64,000 bases of DNA from Onchocerca lupi (GCA_028564675.1 JAOVVO010000376.1:1-64000); one strand, 5' to 3'; shown: positions 14,401 to 28,400, counted from the stretch's first letter. The notes: a model not told the origin generated them from the sequence alone. Program-made: numbers and translations.

Positions 14401-17400
14401 TAAAATGTAAACTTATGAGACGCAAATGACAATTTATGGAGGCTAAATTTGTTGCAAAAAATCTAAAAATCTATCTTGGAACAAATAAATACCACAAAGA
14501 CGAGAAAAGGAGAGCTGAATTATGTGATCCATATAAATATAATCTTCGAAACATATTTGTTAACTTGAAAAAAGAGCAAGTTCAGTAATATCAAAGAAAT
14601 GAAGGAGATTTTTACCAATACTGCCATCAGGTAATTCCAATTCAACAGCGTTGCACAAATCATCACTTCTGAACCACAATGCCACTACTTTTGCTGGATA
14701 AATTTCAAACTGTTTCAATTTTTTCTTCATCGCTGGTTTCCAGGATGTCTATGAAATAGAAATAAAATATATAAACATCAACGAAATTTTGCTCTAAAAA
14801 CATAATTTAGTAAGAAAACTCCACCATTCAGAAACGTCTTCTAATGGTAACTTTAACCAGCGACTAAATGTCTACATTTAAATTTTATAACATATTATAC
14901 AATTTGTCAATAATTTTTAAGTCTTGGAAGGAACTATTATTAAAATGATAATACCTTAAATTTTCTATGAATGAACCCATATTTCTTCAGTGCTTCCATT
15001 GCTGTTCCAATCATGACATTTCCAGCAACCAATTTGGGTACAACAGCACACTGATTGTTACTTCCATCTACAATAATTTTTATTCAGGTTATAATATCTT
15101 TAACATAATTTAATTTCTTTCTTTTGATTTCTCCACGATCACGATGACTAGTACGACACTTTTTTTTTTCTGCTCTGTCTCTCTGCATCTTAATTTTGAC
15201 TGTAACGAATCTTGTTATTGCTTAATATTGACAAGTAAAGCTTGCCGTAAAAAAAAAATGGAATAAAACGATTGTTTATTTGTACATTGATATATGGTAT
15301 CCATCACTTTATAATCTTATTTACATGGTATGGAAGTTGAATATAATCGATATCCAAAATTAAATTCATTTTGATAGACCTTTACCTATAAATATCGGAA
15401 AAAGAAATCCGAAGAAACTTAATTAATTTAATAAAGCTTTCCGCATTTAGTAGGGACTCACCTAACTTTGCGGAAATATTGTTCACATTTGGATGTATTC
15501 TCATCGGGATGCACACCACAAAAGCCGATCCTTCAGTTTCTACTGTTGCAATTGCATATTCTCTTTTGCGCAACCATATCTTCGCATCGAATTCGTTTCT
15601 ATTGCACAATAATGACTGTAGTTTGTTCTATAAATTTTGACAAAATTCAGCAACTATTGTTGAAAAATTAAATAAGTAATTTTAACCGCAAAAAAAAAAA
15701 CCACACTCTTATCGAAAATATTCAGTTTACAATAAATAAACCAAAACCACACAAATTCCAAAAAAAAAAAAAAAAAAAAGAAAGAAAGAAAAAGAAAAAA
15801 AAAATAAACTAAGTTTAAAGCAATTTAAAACGACAATTTATCAGCGAACTGATTAAGCTGTGCTAAAAGATTAATATCATGAATACACTTAGTATCAATT
15901 TAATTTATTGATAGGAAGATATTGATACAAAGAACTATTTTAATAACAATTTATAAATAACTTTTATTCTATACCTCATCCAAATGCTGAATACCATCAT
16001 TCAGAAGGAACAGAATCAATTCGCATGTTGGCAATTTGATATCCAAAACCAGTGCCTTCGCACAACTTCCTTTCTAAAATTTCCGAAAGAAAAAAACAAT
16101 TACTAAAGTCTTTCATATAATATAATATTTTCCATATAAATAAAAAATCTGTTCCACAAAAACTACCAAAAAAGATAATTATATTATCTTTTCGGAAAAA
16201 ATTTCAACGAAGTAAAACAGCTTTTATGTATTCCATTAGCACTCATTTTCTTGATGAAATTATTAACTAAAAATTATTTCTATATTATATTCTAAAAAAA
16301 AAAAAACCTTCAGAATATTAGTGCTATTTATTGTGTATGCGATTCCCTTCAAATTCGAGTCAACAACATATTGTACAATAACATCTCGTTCTGAGATTTC
16401 TAGGATCTTTACATCGATACATTCTCCAATCTTCGGCATTTGAGAGTTGTTTGGATTATTTGCTATAAACCAGTTCAATTCCTCCAAAGCATAACGTGCC
16501 ATAGATGGTGCAAAATAATCAGGTTCTGCATGAGGTGGTACACAGAGATGTATCTAAAAAACATTTAACAGTAGAAATTCTTCTGTTCGTTAAATGAATT
16601 TAGAGAACAAGCAGCGAAAAGATAGTCGTAAGGAAATTTCATAAACATGAATACTGGATTATAATAGCAAATATCGAAGTGATATAACAATGAGCTTACA
16701 TCCAAGATTAAAGCAAATCGTTTCCTCTCCAGATCAACTGATGACACCCGCGCTACAACAGTCTGTCCTATTTGAAGTTGTTCTGAAGAATCAATAATTA
16801 TTTTATGAAAACTAAACGAATTCCAAAAATGTGTAAAAATAATATATAAATTATATAAAGTCATGGGTTCAGAAGGATCAAACGAAACTTTTTGATCTAA
16901 TAAACAACTTACGCATTGACAATGCCACCGGGCGTATAAAGCGTGCTGGAGCAGTAAGAGCTGAGCCACCCACCAATTCAACAAAATATCCCATTTCCTG
17001 ATGCTTGTGGATAATGTTACCACAAACAAGTTCTCCTTTCGTTAGATTTTGAATATTAGTAATACGTGGATGTTTTTCTAACCAATCGATCACGAAATGT
17101 TTACTCGTAACCTAAAATATAATTCAATCCAATCCTAAAGCAATCGTTACTTCATCAATGATCTAATTGTAATGATATAAATCATTAAATTGTACAATAA
17201 TTCACTTACTTTCATCTAACTTCCGAATAAAATCTATTTATTAATCGAAAAGTTGTAAAAAATAAATGAAAAAAAAAAAAAAACTGAAAAACTTTAGATT
17301 AAAAATTGAACCAACCTTAAGATTTCCTGCAACATCACCTAGCACCGAAACTTTCGGTAGTACACTTCCAAGTGCAATGCTCTCATTTAGTGAAGAAAAT

Positions 17401-20400
17401 GGTAAATCAAGATGATCACTCAATAGTTCTTTCGGAATAAATGCTTTTACTTTTCCACCCTGAATTGTTTCCATAAACAAATTTCATTGATTAGGATGAT
17501 CTTCTCTATTTCTCTCTTATATTGATAAATGAAAACTCTGATACTGGATCATCTGTAGCACTAAAAATGCATGCAGACCAAGTGTTGTATTACTGACTTA
17601 AGTAACAAATGAAAAAAAGTCATTATTAATGAATTAAAATGCGTAGAGCAAACCAATTTCTTTCCTAATCGCATAGTAACGTTCAAAACCTCCTTCTGTT
17701 TTAACTTATCACCTTTCGATGAAACGTTCACAACAGTAGCCGGAAACGAAATTGGATTCTCTTCATCGATTAGAAATGGCTAAAATTTAAATACGTATGA
17801 CAAATTTATAAATTCTCTCTCAAACGACTATAAATTCATTTCCATTTACTTATATTTCTCCAGGGCTGCGGAGTTGTTCTGAAATCGGTCACCTAAATTT
17901 AAAGCTTAAGCTATAGAATGGATGAAAACAGAACTTTTTTTTCCGGAACTTTTTTTCAAAAAAAAACAGAACTTTTTCCGGAACGAAATCAGAACTTTTT
18001 TTTCCCACTGACCAACGGTAATAAAGATCAGTTATCTATATCGCTCATCAATTTATCTTTGCCTTATGAAATTCCACTTAATCAATTTAATCAATATTAA
18101 CATAAATGATTTCGATTTTCCAAAAACAGTATTAAATTAAACCTGAGCTTTCACAATCCCAGTTCCACCATTAGCTGTATTCGCTACTGCAACCAACATA
18201 CGTCCACACTGTGGTTCAACAGTGACCACTCGAACGCGGACCGTGAGACCAACTCTGAAAAGATAGAAAAGCAATCAATATCCATTTCAAAAATTGAAAA
18301 GTTACAAGAAACTTTATAGACTTCACTTCATTATAAGCTGAAGTAAAAAAGAAAAAAAAGGCTTTTCCAAGATTTTCCAAATCTTCGGATCTTGATGCAC
18401 GACTATAAGTGAAATAATACATCTGAAAAACAAGCCAAACATACTTTACATTGACTCCTAATCGTTCCACTTCTTTCGGAAACATGAATCCGCGAGTTCC
18501 ACCATAAAAACCTATGATAAGCCCACCACTTGGGTGCTGAGAGATGATATAACCAGTGGTTATAGTATTAGGTGTAACTTCAGCATAACTTTTGATAATC
18601 GCGTCGTTGTTTGTTGTAAGGGATTGCTTATTTGTCAGAATAAGTCGTGCTTTCACCTTATCTACAGTCAAAATACGACAAGTCAGCTCGTCACCTGAAA
18701 ATATAAGAAATATCATAGACTTGGAAGTCCAGTAACTTCAGCAAATGGTATCATTTCTAGAAACCTGAATTACACATCAAATTTGATTTCCCATATAGAT
18801 TATCACCATTAAATACTGCGAAATAAAATTTATACGATTTCGTGCTTAGTGTTATTTTTTTTTTTAATGAACTATTTATTGTCATGCTGAATAAAAAAAA
18901 ATTTTTCGGTGCTTACGAATATTACTACCAATTTATGGATTGAAATGCAGATGATTGATGATTCCGATGGTTAACAGGGAGTACAATAACTCTTTTTCGG
19001 AAAAATCTATTGAAGTTAAGGAAAAAAATTACCGACAGAGAAATGTTTGTCGATTCGTGTGATCAACTTGTCAGAAAGATGAATTTTGGGTATAAACCCT
19101 GGGATTGAATTATATATTTTGACGAACAATCCCTTAGCTAGCACGGATTCCACTTTTGCGGTGACTTTTTCACCAGGAACAGCATCCTGCAATGAAGAGG
19201 GGAACAAACTGATCAAAAAAAAAAAAAATTCATCCAAAACTATCATCACAAAGCTGTAAATGTGAAATCCACTGATTTTATGATTTGATAACGATATATC
19301 GATACACAATAAACAAAGAAGGCAGACACAAACAAAAAATCAACTATCAACTGCAACTATGTGAAAATTAAAACACACTTGTCTATGTTTCTGTTCAATG
19401 TAATAGAATAGAAATTATTGATTTGAAAAAAATAAATTTCAAAATGAAAATTTCAAACCAATGGAAGATTAAAGAACTGAAAAAAAAAACCTTACTTTCA
19501 CACAGACCATTTTTTGTGTTAAAATATCTTGTCTTGTAGCAACTATTAATATCCTTTCAATCATTTTAAAAGATAGCACACGAGCTTGATGTATCGTTCC
19601 CTTCTTGTATTCAATACGATCTGAAATGTTCCTCAGAAAATTAATCACTTTTAACCAAGCAGTGGTCAAACTAAAAAACGATTGATCTTGTAAATCCTGC
19701 TGAAAAACAGATTTGTGTAAATAAAAGGATATCTTACCGAATTATCATTTTCATTAATTCAAAATTAAAAATAAAATTCGTCCTTCATTAAAATATCTGA
19801 GTATCTATTAGAAGACGTCTATTAAAAGATATTTGAATATTTCAATTTTATTAAAAGAGATTCATTACGGCCTGTAAAATTCAAGAAATTCAACAATTCA
19901 TTTCAATTATTACTTGAATATATCTTAAAAATTTAAGAGGAATTATAGAGAGGAAATATAAAAATGTATGTAAACCTTCTAACTGAGTTTTCCTTGCAAA
20001 TGCTGCAAGCAGTGAATTTTTTTCATCTTCATGTAGTAATAAATCAAAACTGACATTCCCATTTCTGTCGATGCTGCTTACCTTGCACTCAATAATATCG
20101 CCAATGTGGATATTCTGGAAATCAAAAAGTGAAAAAAAAAAGGATTTGTACGAAGCATTACGCATCTCAATAGATTAATAAAACAAATTTACTGAAAATT
20201 TTACTTTTTCAACAATAAAATAAAATGAGCGAAAAAACTACTTTGACCGATAGAAAAACAACATATATTATTATTATTCTGCCTAATTCAATGCCACTGA
20301 ATGTTCTTTGGTTTGCTTATCAAGTGAAAACACATATTATTATTATGCTACCTAATACTGTTTCGTATTTCATTTATAAGAATGAAAAGTCTTAGCAAGG

Positions 20401-23287
20401 AACAAAAAAGTAACGGCGACGATCACTCACAGCAATGAAAAATCAAGCAAAGTAAAAACGCGACCGCTCGCCGAACATGATTATTTATAGATCTATAGAA
20501 AAAAGTACACTATATTTTTATCGTGCTATTAGTAATTATTAATATAAGCTAATTATAAGTAATTAAAGAAAGGCAACACACCTCAAAATTGGTTCGTTTT
20601 ACGAACTTACTGATAGCAACAATATCTGGATGCCCATTCAATACTAACAAATTGCTATTTTGTTGACAAAACATTACAACTGTTTTAAAGGATTTCAAGC
20701 ATTTGAATGGATTGTTGCGATATCTTGGTGGTAAATGCTGTCTGCTCACATATCCTTTCATCCCTAAAATAATAAGAATAAAATGATCAGGAACCAAAAA
20801 AGAAAATTCGTCTTTTAAAAAGAAAATCTGTTTCAATACACCAAAATATATCTAGAAAAACATTCAAATTAAAACTAAATTCTATCTTTCAAAGAGATCC
20901 AGTTTTCCAATGTATTAACTCAATTTAAGCTTTTCATGATACAAACATTGATAGTCTAACTAGCTGGTGGTTTTTACTAATTTTTTTCCTAGATTTTTTC
21001 ACAACTAGACATACTTTGAAATAATGTTCACAAGAAATCAATTTTGATAGAATTAAATTCCAAAAAAGTAATTAAAACTATAAAGTTTACCATTTCCAAT
21101 GTTGACATAAACACCATTAGCAGTTGGTTGCAAAGGATTTACTAAAAGTAAAATTCCTGGCATTAAATCGTTAAGTTTAAGATTCTCAACGGCAGCATCA
21201 TCTAAACATTCTATTTCCGGAACTGCAGATAAGTTGATAACTCGTGTTTTCTATAATAAAAAAAAATTAATTACTTTACGTGAATTTTAGGAAATTTTTT
21301 AAATAAGGAATTACTGAGATGAAATCCAAAAAATTTAAACTATTATTCATGGAATTTAAGCCTTCAAATAGAAAAAGAATCGTTTAAATTTTCAATATAA
21401 CTCAAAATTGAAAAACAACTGGATTTCTTCAAAAATTCTCACTTTATTTAATGAACTCTCATTCTGTATACGCAATAGTAATAGCTGTCCTTTTACTAAA
21501 TTTCCCTTTTGAAAAGTAGGTGGTAAATATTTTTCTGCCAAAAATCCTCTTAATTCAACTGACTGCAACCCAAGATTAATAATGACACCTGTAATCAATA
21601 TTACTCATGAATGCTATTGATAAAAGGGAAAAAAAGAAAAAAAAAACGAATAAAATGAAAAATTAAACATCCATTGAAAAGAAAAGTAGAAAGTTTTTTG
21701 AGATTGTACCTTTATCTTCAACACTTTCCACAATACCATTAAGAACAAGACCATTGATTAGGCTACCAGGATTGAGATGAAAATTTACAGTCAGTGGATC
21801 ACAGCTGACAATAGGATATGAAGCTTTTTTTCTTTTCCTTTCAGTCTCTGAAAAATAAATGCGAAAAATTATTTATGTTTCCATTTTCCTGCTTACCAGT
21901 TCATCTTCATGTAAAACTGTTTCAGTATCCGTTTGAATACTCAACTAATTGAAGCAAATTTTGAAGAATCATTTAATCATTAACATGTCTAAGTCTTCAA
22001 TAACGCTCAGTCACAAATTTCAATCTCGACTGGCCTTAACATTTTTAAATTTATTTGATGTTAGATCTCTATCCAGAAAAGCATAGTTATTCAGTGCAAG
22101 TTGCAAACCAAACAGCAAAATATATAGTTAAGTTTCACGATATCTCCTCCGAAATATTTCGATTAATCTATTGCATTAGATAACATTTTCTTAATTCTGC
22201 ATTAAGTCACGATAAAATGTTCAGATAAAATTTATAGGGATTAAATTTAAAAGAGAAAAATTGGAAATTATAAAACTGCAAATAAATACCATGAATCTCT
22301 CCGGCTTTGATGACCTTGAATGCTAGCATTTGACCAATTTTGAAGACATCTTCCAATGTAAGGGATGATGAACTTTGAAGTGTTTCCAGGATTAAGCTGC
22401 CAAAATTTTGGACAGGTACTTTAACAATTACACCATCTGAGCATTCCAACAATATTTCTGCTTCTTTGATCTAAACAGAATCACTTACAGAAGAATTCAA
22501 CAAACATTTTTTAATTTCACTGTTGGAACTAAATGAATTTCATCATGATTAAAACGAATCACATGAAATGAGAAAACAGCCATTCATCTCAAAAATTTAC
22601 TTTCGTAATAACACCCAATCCAAGCATTCCTTCAGTCAAAAAGTCCGAAGTGATACGCTGGTTCCACACACCATCAAATTCAAATTTTGATTCCTTTTTA
22701 ACTGGTTGTTGCTGAAAATGTTAACAATTTTAATAATTTTCATATTTTGTCCCATATATCTTATAAATTAATTTTTAGAAACTTCTTAAAAAAAATAACA
22801 TTAGCAATGCCATGACTATATGCAACATCGTTAATAGCATTATTATTACTACTGTTATTACTACTAATTTTAATCATATCTTTCATTGTTTCCATTATCA
22901 TCATGATAATAACTACACTGTCATTCAGTGTTGTCATAGTTATCATCTTCTACTTTTTGTCGCAATTATTATTTAATATTATTATCGCTATCACTATAAT
23001 CACCATGTTATTGTCAATATAATTATTAACACAGTTTTTGCTATTATCATTGCTATTATTAGTACCATTAATATTGCTCATATTAATATTGCCACCATAG
23101 CTATCATCATTTTTATCAACATGTGAAATATAAAATAAATCAAATGCTGCGGTACTTATTTCTGTGTGCAATTCTATTAACTATAACCAAAACTCACCTG
23201 TATGTCTGTTGTTTCACTATTATCTGAGAATGTTCCACGACGTTTCTTGTTTACTGACAAGTCTTCACGTGGAAAATCAATTTCCAT
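8485..23287 (-). CDS. PDCD11: rRNA biogenesis protein RRP5 (PDCD11 homologue)
   Basis: RRP5 is the nucleolar S1/HAT-repeat scaffold needed for pre-rRNA cleavages that release both 18S and 5.8S/25S-28S precursors. The chain of minus-strand exons gives a start beginning MEIDFPREDLSVNKKRRG, then repeated S1-type modules, for example PGEKVTAKVESVLAKGLFVK (about 19120-19190), PKEVERLGVNVK (18430-18480) and DPSEQLQIGQ-type segments near 16800. The C-terminus carries HAT (half-a-TPR) repeats: RFAQLEFKFGDMEQSKTIF (9240-9340), DIWFIYGQHLLETKRPDKAR (9660-9730) and RKILEANWIPDNANDFDRL (10680-10750). The last exon ends YLQTITELVPET, stop at 8485-8487. The exon order matches the family's S1-then-HAT architecture. 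Introns are many and short. The start at 23287 lies 55 bases inside an acceptor (TTATTTACAG) that may be a trans-splice site; the frame is open upstream to that acceptor and could instead join an upstream mini-exon. Confidence 0.95.
12422..12457. repeat. Intronic hairpin, 14-base arms
   Basis: TGCCACAATTATTT (12422-12435) and AAATAACTGTGGCA (12444-12457) are reverse complements with one mismatch and an 8-base loop. It lies in an RRP5 intron about 10 bases upstream (in transcript direction) of nothing coding that I can see; no function can be assigned. Confidence 0.65.
17928..18004. repeat. Short direct repeats AGAACTTTTT / CCGGAAC
   Basis: Within an RRP5 intron the motif AGAACTTTTT occurs three times and TTCCGGAAC-like sequence twice, alternating, with runs of T or A between. 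TTCCGGAA is itself palindromic. It reads as an eroded local duplication of about 20-35 bases per unit. Confidence 0.6.
22770..23150. repeat. Trinucleotide-rich low-complexity stretch in RRP5 intron 1
   Basis: About 380 bases built from imperfect ATT, ATC and ACT triplets (for example TTATTATTACTACTGTTATTA). It opens spurious minus-strand reading frames rich in Asn, Asp, Ser and Met. It is bounded by the first two coding exons of RRP5 and is best read as intronic microsatellite-derived sequence. Confidence 0.7.
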
Positions 23288-23342
23288 ATTTGATATATCT
23301 TTATCCGCAAAGGAACGATTTATTCTGTCTACTGAATCACTG

Positions 23343-23711
23343 TAAATAGAAATACCTCACGTAAATCAAACTGACCCCTTACAAAAAAAAAACCAAGCAA
23401 CGCGTCAGGATGTAACAACGACGCGTTAAATCTTTGTCAGGGTTAACTGCCATCATTGTCGAGAAGGTTGATGTGAACTTCTGCGTGTTCAGGAATGGGT
23501 TTCCACGTGTTGATACGTATTCTTTTACATGCATTGCTCTTTTAATTAGAAGTTAGGATTTATGTTGTCACATACAGGTTTTAAACATTCCATGTTAAAA
23601 TTGATAATGATAGGTCATTACAGTTAATTTATATGACAGATATCATTAACTCATTTTAGTATATTTAAATCTTTTTTAGGATTCATAAATTGATTACAAA
23701 ATAGGACTAGG
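23343..23711. promoter_or_regulatory. Divergent promoter region between RRP5 and G-gamma
   Basis: The two genes are transcribed away from each other with only 370 bases between the RRP5 acceptor and the G-gamma ATG, so both promoters must lie here or within the genes. The segment is locally more GC-rich than its surroundings (roughly 23395-23520) and contains a perfect 8-base inverted repeat AACGCGTC / GACGCGTT at 23399-23427. No clear TATA box can be assigned. Confidence 0.5.
23399..23427. repeat. Inverted repeat AACGCGTC-13 nt-GACGCGTT
   Basis: Arms at 23399-23406 and 23420-23427 are exact reverse complements and each contains the palindrome ACGCGT. CpG-rich sites are rare in this AT-rich window. 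The position between two divergent genes makes a dimeric DNA-binding site plausible, but no factor can be named. Confidence 0.6.
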
Positions 23712-24614
23712 ATGAGTTCAAGAGACGCTCATTCAGTGCAACAAGCACGTAGTGTTGTGGAACAGCTGCGGCGTGAGCGTAATCTACGTCGTACTGCGAT
23801 ATCTCAGACGGCCAATGATTTAGTGCGGTGAGACTATTTTTTCAAACTTTGCATAAATGTTTCAGTCACTGCATATTAGGATTTCCTTATGAGTTACACA
23901 AAAATCACCATGACTGGACAATTTTTGATTTAAGTAAAAATGTATGTATGGCATAAAGAACCATTTTTGTATAAGAAAGGAATTGACTAGAATTTTACGT
24001 TTAAAATAGGAAGTTGAAATGATGAAAGGTCAATTTTCCCTCTTTTCATACATATTGTCAATCTACCAATACGGACAGTTTAGAATATGAAGTACCAATG
24101 ATTTCAAATGTGTTATATTTTTGAAAAAATATTTTTAATATTTGCAATCAATTTAAAAACTGTTATTGTCGTTCAAATGTATGCAAGCGATTAAGATATT
24201 ACTCTTGTTCAAATGAAAAGATTTCATGTACAGTAGTTAAATGATACTTCAAATGAGGTGTCGCTTAACTTTTATATAGTGAAATCTTTTTATAATTCTC
24301 GAATACACTGTTATTTTAACTTTAGTCGGATGAACTCACTTTAATCCAGAATTAGGCAATTAAGTCCGTTATATTCTCATTTGGATGAATGTTTGAAACT
24401 GAAAGTAAAGAAGAAATCTTTCTGTTTGAAAAAATTTTAAGATGAATGGAATCAGTGTTACTATTCCGATAGCAAAATATTTATTTTATTAATTCGTTGA
24501 AGTTTCAGATACACTCAAGAATGTCAAAGAGATGATATCTTATTGACAGGTTTTCCGAATGATAAGATGAATCCATTCCGGCCTAAAAGCTCCTTTCAAT
24601 GTTTGCTACTTTAA
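23712..24614 (+). CDS. Heterotrimeric G-protein gamma subunit
   Basis: G-gamma pairs with G-beta and is prenylated to anchor the complex on the inner face of the plasma membrane. Two exons, 23712-23827 and 24509-24614, join in phase to give 73 residues. The first exon is the N-terminal helix (QQARSVVEQLRRERNLRRT), typical of the G-gamma coil that packs on G-beta. The second contains DDILLTGFPNDKMNPFRPK, the conserved D-P-L/I-L-x-G...NPFR segment, and ends in the CAAX box CLLL, whose final Leu predicts geranylgeranylation. Length fits the family (about 65-75). Splice sites are CG|GTGAGA and TTTCAG|A. The first three exonic bases upstream of ATG are AGG after a TAGGACTAG stretch, so trans-splicing is possible. 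The paralogue (for example C. elegans gpc-1 versus gpc-2) cannot be settled by eye. Confidence 0.93.
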
Positions 24615-25469
24615 TCGAAGTTGTTATTGAGTACCACGGAATGCATGATGCTGCGAAAGTATATTATCATAAATCATCAACAAAAACATTCTCCCCTTCC
24701 CTCATCCAGCGGAATCCTTTTATTTTCTACTGATTTTGGTGATAAATAAGGCTTTAATTATTCATTTTTCTGTAATCTGAATGTTTGTGAAAACTATCGA
24801 ATAAGGAAGTCTTCACAATTTTCAAATAAGTTTTAAACTTCTGGAGTGAAGCAAATTTGAATTTATCATGGAGATAATATTCATGTGTTTACTATATGAA
24901 TTCAATTTTTTTTTCACTCCGTCATTTCTTTTCTGCCAATATCTGTTCATTATTGATAGTTTTCATTTCAAGTTCAGTTTTTATAATTTTACTTATTAGT
25001 TCCTACTTTTCCTTGCCTTATAAATCTCGTCGAAGTGCCATCTTTCGCACATTTTATTGTAAAAACTTTTTTTATATTCCTACATAAAAATAGAATTTTT
25101 TATAACTCTGCTATAGTGAAGCATATATTGCACATATTCACGTTAGCCCAATAAGGACATTAAGAATTGTTTGGGATATCTGCGCAGTACTGCTTTTACA
25201 CTCGGTTAAGTGAATAAATCGGAGATTTATATCTCATACATTATGATTTATTAGTCTCAGATGTTTCATCATTTAATTTTAATCAAAACCTGAAATCTGT
25301 TGGCCTACTGCCTGTTAGTGGAATTTCAAATATTCACAATAGATAAACATCTTAGACATACCGTGTCGACGAATATAATTTGCTCTTGTCGCAAATTGCT
25401 GAAGCAGTTTCACTGTATTTATTAAAACTTTCATAATGAAATTTTAAACGTAAAAGTTTAACATAGCAT
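24615..25469. other. Convergent 3' intergenic region
   Basis: The G-gamma and DDX55 genes converge here, so the interval must hold both 3' UTRs. It is AT-rich with T-rich runs, and short reading frames inside it are low-complexity. No RNA gene or repeat is evident. Confidence 0.55.
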
Positions 25470-28400
25470 TTAACAGAAACTATCAGTCATTAATTCATCG
25501 TATTCCTTTTTTTTCAATCTTCCTTTTTTTAATTTCTTCAGTAATGCGAAATCTGATCTTAAATCATCTGTGTTCTCCTTGGTTTCGCTATGCCGTCGCT
25601 TTTTTGCAGAATTTTTGGGTGTTTGCTTGGGATTTAATCCTTTTTTCGGAGTTCTTCCTGCCTATAAGAGGTTTATGAATCTGACCTCAATAAAATGATG
25701 CAGAAGCATATTTATCCATCTATCCAATTGTGAATGAAAGAGGAAAGGCATAGACATGCCGAAGAAATAGTGACGTACCGCAAGATAATATAGTCTTTAA
25801 GTCTTTAATTTTTTTACAGATATATTTATGTAATCAGATTTATGATTCGAATTCGAGCGATAAAAAATTTGAACAAACTTCCAACCTCAGATGTGTGTTG
25901 ATTGGATAGTTTAGGAATCAAAATGAAAAGAATAGCGAATAGACATACGGACAAAATGTAATCTCATTAAGATTTGAAAAAAATTTTATTGAGAATATGG
26001 TTACCTTTTTCAATGATTTATCTTCGTTTTTCAGAAGCAGTAACTTTTCTTGCCTTCGCTTCTCCTTTTCAACATTTTTATAAGGTATTTCTGAAGTATT
26101 CAAGTCAGAGCGTTTAAAGTCATTTAAATCGCTATGATGAAATTCTTTCATGCGCGGAAGACGTAATAATCCATAAGCATGACCATAACCGATAATATCC
26201 AAATCTGCAATTTAAAATCTCTAAAAATATTTCATATTTCCTTCTAAAACCCATGTTTCAACTTTCTGAATTCTGTGATCACTTCAGCTAATTGCTATTT
26301 CATAAAAGATTAATGGAATGAAAAAAAAAAAAAGAAAAAAAAGATACCCTTATATGAACATACTACGTTGCAATCGTGACGCACATATGATTCGACAAAT
26401 GACATAAACGCTCGAGTACCACTCTCCAAGATTTCTCTGAACAAGTTCTATTAATTATTTGAAGAAGCTTCAAGACTGTAAAAATTATCTTCCATGCGAT
26501 ATATTTTGTTTTATAAACTAGCTTCCACACTATGTAAATGCCCTATGTTCTTCATAAATGATTACACGCTCTTTAATTTCTTATCGATAGTATTAATAGT
26601 GGATATTGAGATGTAAATACAATGAAGAATTCCTCAAATGAGCGAAAGACCTTCGAATATAATTCATAAAATTTAGAGAAACAGTTGAAATGGTCTAATA
26701 AGCAAAAAAAAAAAAAAAAAAAAAAGAAGTGGATATACCGCTCTTTTGAAGCCATGTCAACAATTTGCTGTCTCATTTGTTCCGCACCATCATCGTTTTC
26801 CTCTACATTGGTTTTCATTTCAGTCAGCGAAACTTTCTCGTATTTTTCGATAAATTCGATATAAGCCGTTTCTTCTGGTGTAAGAAACAATACATTATTT
26901 CCCACTTTACCACATCTTGCACTCCGACCAGCGCGATGCACAAACCAGCTGAAAAATTTGGCAGCAGTTCTTAATTCTATACATCTATATTTTGACTACC
27001 AATAAATTTTTAAACATAATTTAATACTTCAAGTCTGCTCCATGCCTACCATATGAGATATCCCATTTTGAAGTTTAAAAATGAACTAAAAAAAACGATA
27101 CAGCTTTTCGATATAATAGTATTATTCTATGCTCTCACAGCATATCTTTTATTACATATTGATATCAAGCATTTCCTTTACGCCTCAACAAAATTTCTTA
27201 ATCGTAACAAAGTCCTTCAAAACCAGTCTTATCAAATTATCTTTGGATAAGAAATTCCGGAATAATAACTTCGTAACGTCGCCTTGCGACTTACGGTTTT
27301 CTTGCTTAATTTCACGGTTCTCTATCTTGCTTAATTCGATTTATGGTTTTCTTGCTTCAACTAATTGAATAAAATATATTAAACCAGCTAATTAGTGTTT
27401 GATTTCACTTTATTTAAAGTAACAATACAAAAAATTATCATAAGAGCAATGATGAAAACATCCTGAGAAACTTATAAATACTCGAAGGGATTATTAATTC
27501 TGATTTCCTACTGAATGAGAACTAAATATGATCAAATTAAGATAACATGATGAAAGAAATTTCTGAAACTAGGAAAAAAAAACCTTGTTTGTTTCGGTAC
27601 GTCAAACTGCACAACCCAATCGATATTATCAACATCGATACCTCGAGAGAGCACATCTGTACATAGCATTAATGATTTTCCAGTTCTTCGGAAACTTTGC
27701 AACTGTAATTAGAATAAATTATGGTTATATTGTCCCATAAAGTAATCCTTCACTTGTTCTGAATTAATCCATATTAATAAAAATGTAAATGTTCGTTGTG
27801 GCTTCTGACAAAACGTTGCAAGTTCTTCATCGATCGCTTTAAAAATTTGAAACAACGCTACATTCGAATGGGCGCGTGTTTATTTACTCTTCTTTTACTT
27901 GTCACACTTGTCACACTAGATAAAAGTAAGTGAGCGGACTAAATTTAATGATCACGTCTACTTTCTGCAACGTGACACGTTATTTATTTTGACACAATGT
28001 TTCATATTCTCCACCGACTGGTTTGAAATTTTGATAAAAATGATGTTGCATTTTGATACAAAGTTGAACAGCTATATAGATATTCTTACTTTGTTTTTTC
28101 TTACCTATAACACCTGTGACAGGTTCAAAAGAAATCGATGATGTAATATACGCTGAAATATCGATTCTGATGTCGATGAAGATTTGTATGAAGCTGTGAT
28201 ATCGTCGAGTATTAATATCCAACTCAGTTACAAGAAACGATGGATATCCTTTATACAGAAGAAGATCAGCAGAAGACGGTGGTAAAATAGTAACCATAAA
28301 AATGTGGAATGGTGACATCAAAGTGGAGAATTGGTTGATTATTCCACATTGCCTTTGCTATTAAAAACATACAAAGAGCACATAAACGTGGAATACTGTC

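Noticed and set aside
22761..23171. Two minus-strand frames rich in Asn, Ser and Met
   Set aside because: They lie in RRP5 intron 1 and come from ATT/ATC triplet repeats; no splice support.
27775..27845. Minus-strand frame resembling the DDX55 segment after motif III (NLQRFVRSHNEHLHFY)
   Set aside because: The true segment was found intact at 31082-31270; this one ends in a stop and is not needed for the join to 27703.
27980..28321. 113-codon minus-strand frame in the DDX55 intron
   Set aside because: It is antisense to Helitron Rep-side blocks, which give far better matches on the plus strand.
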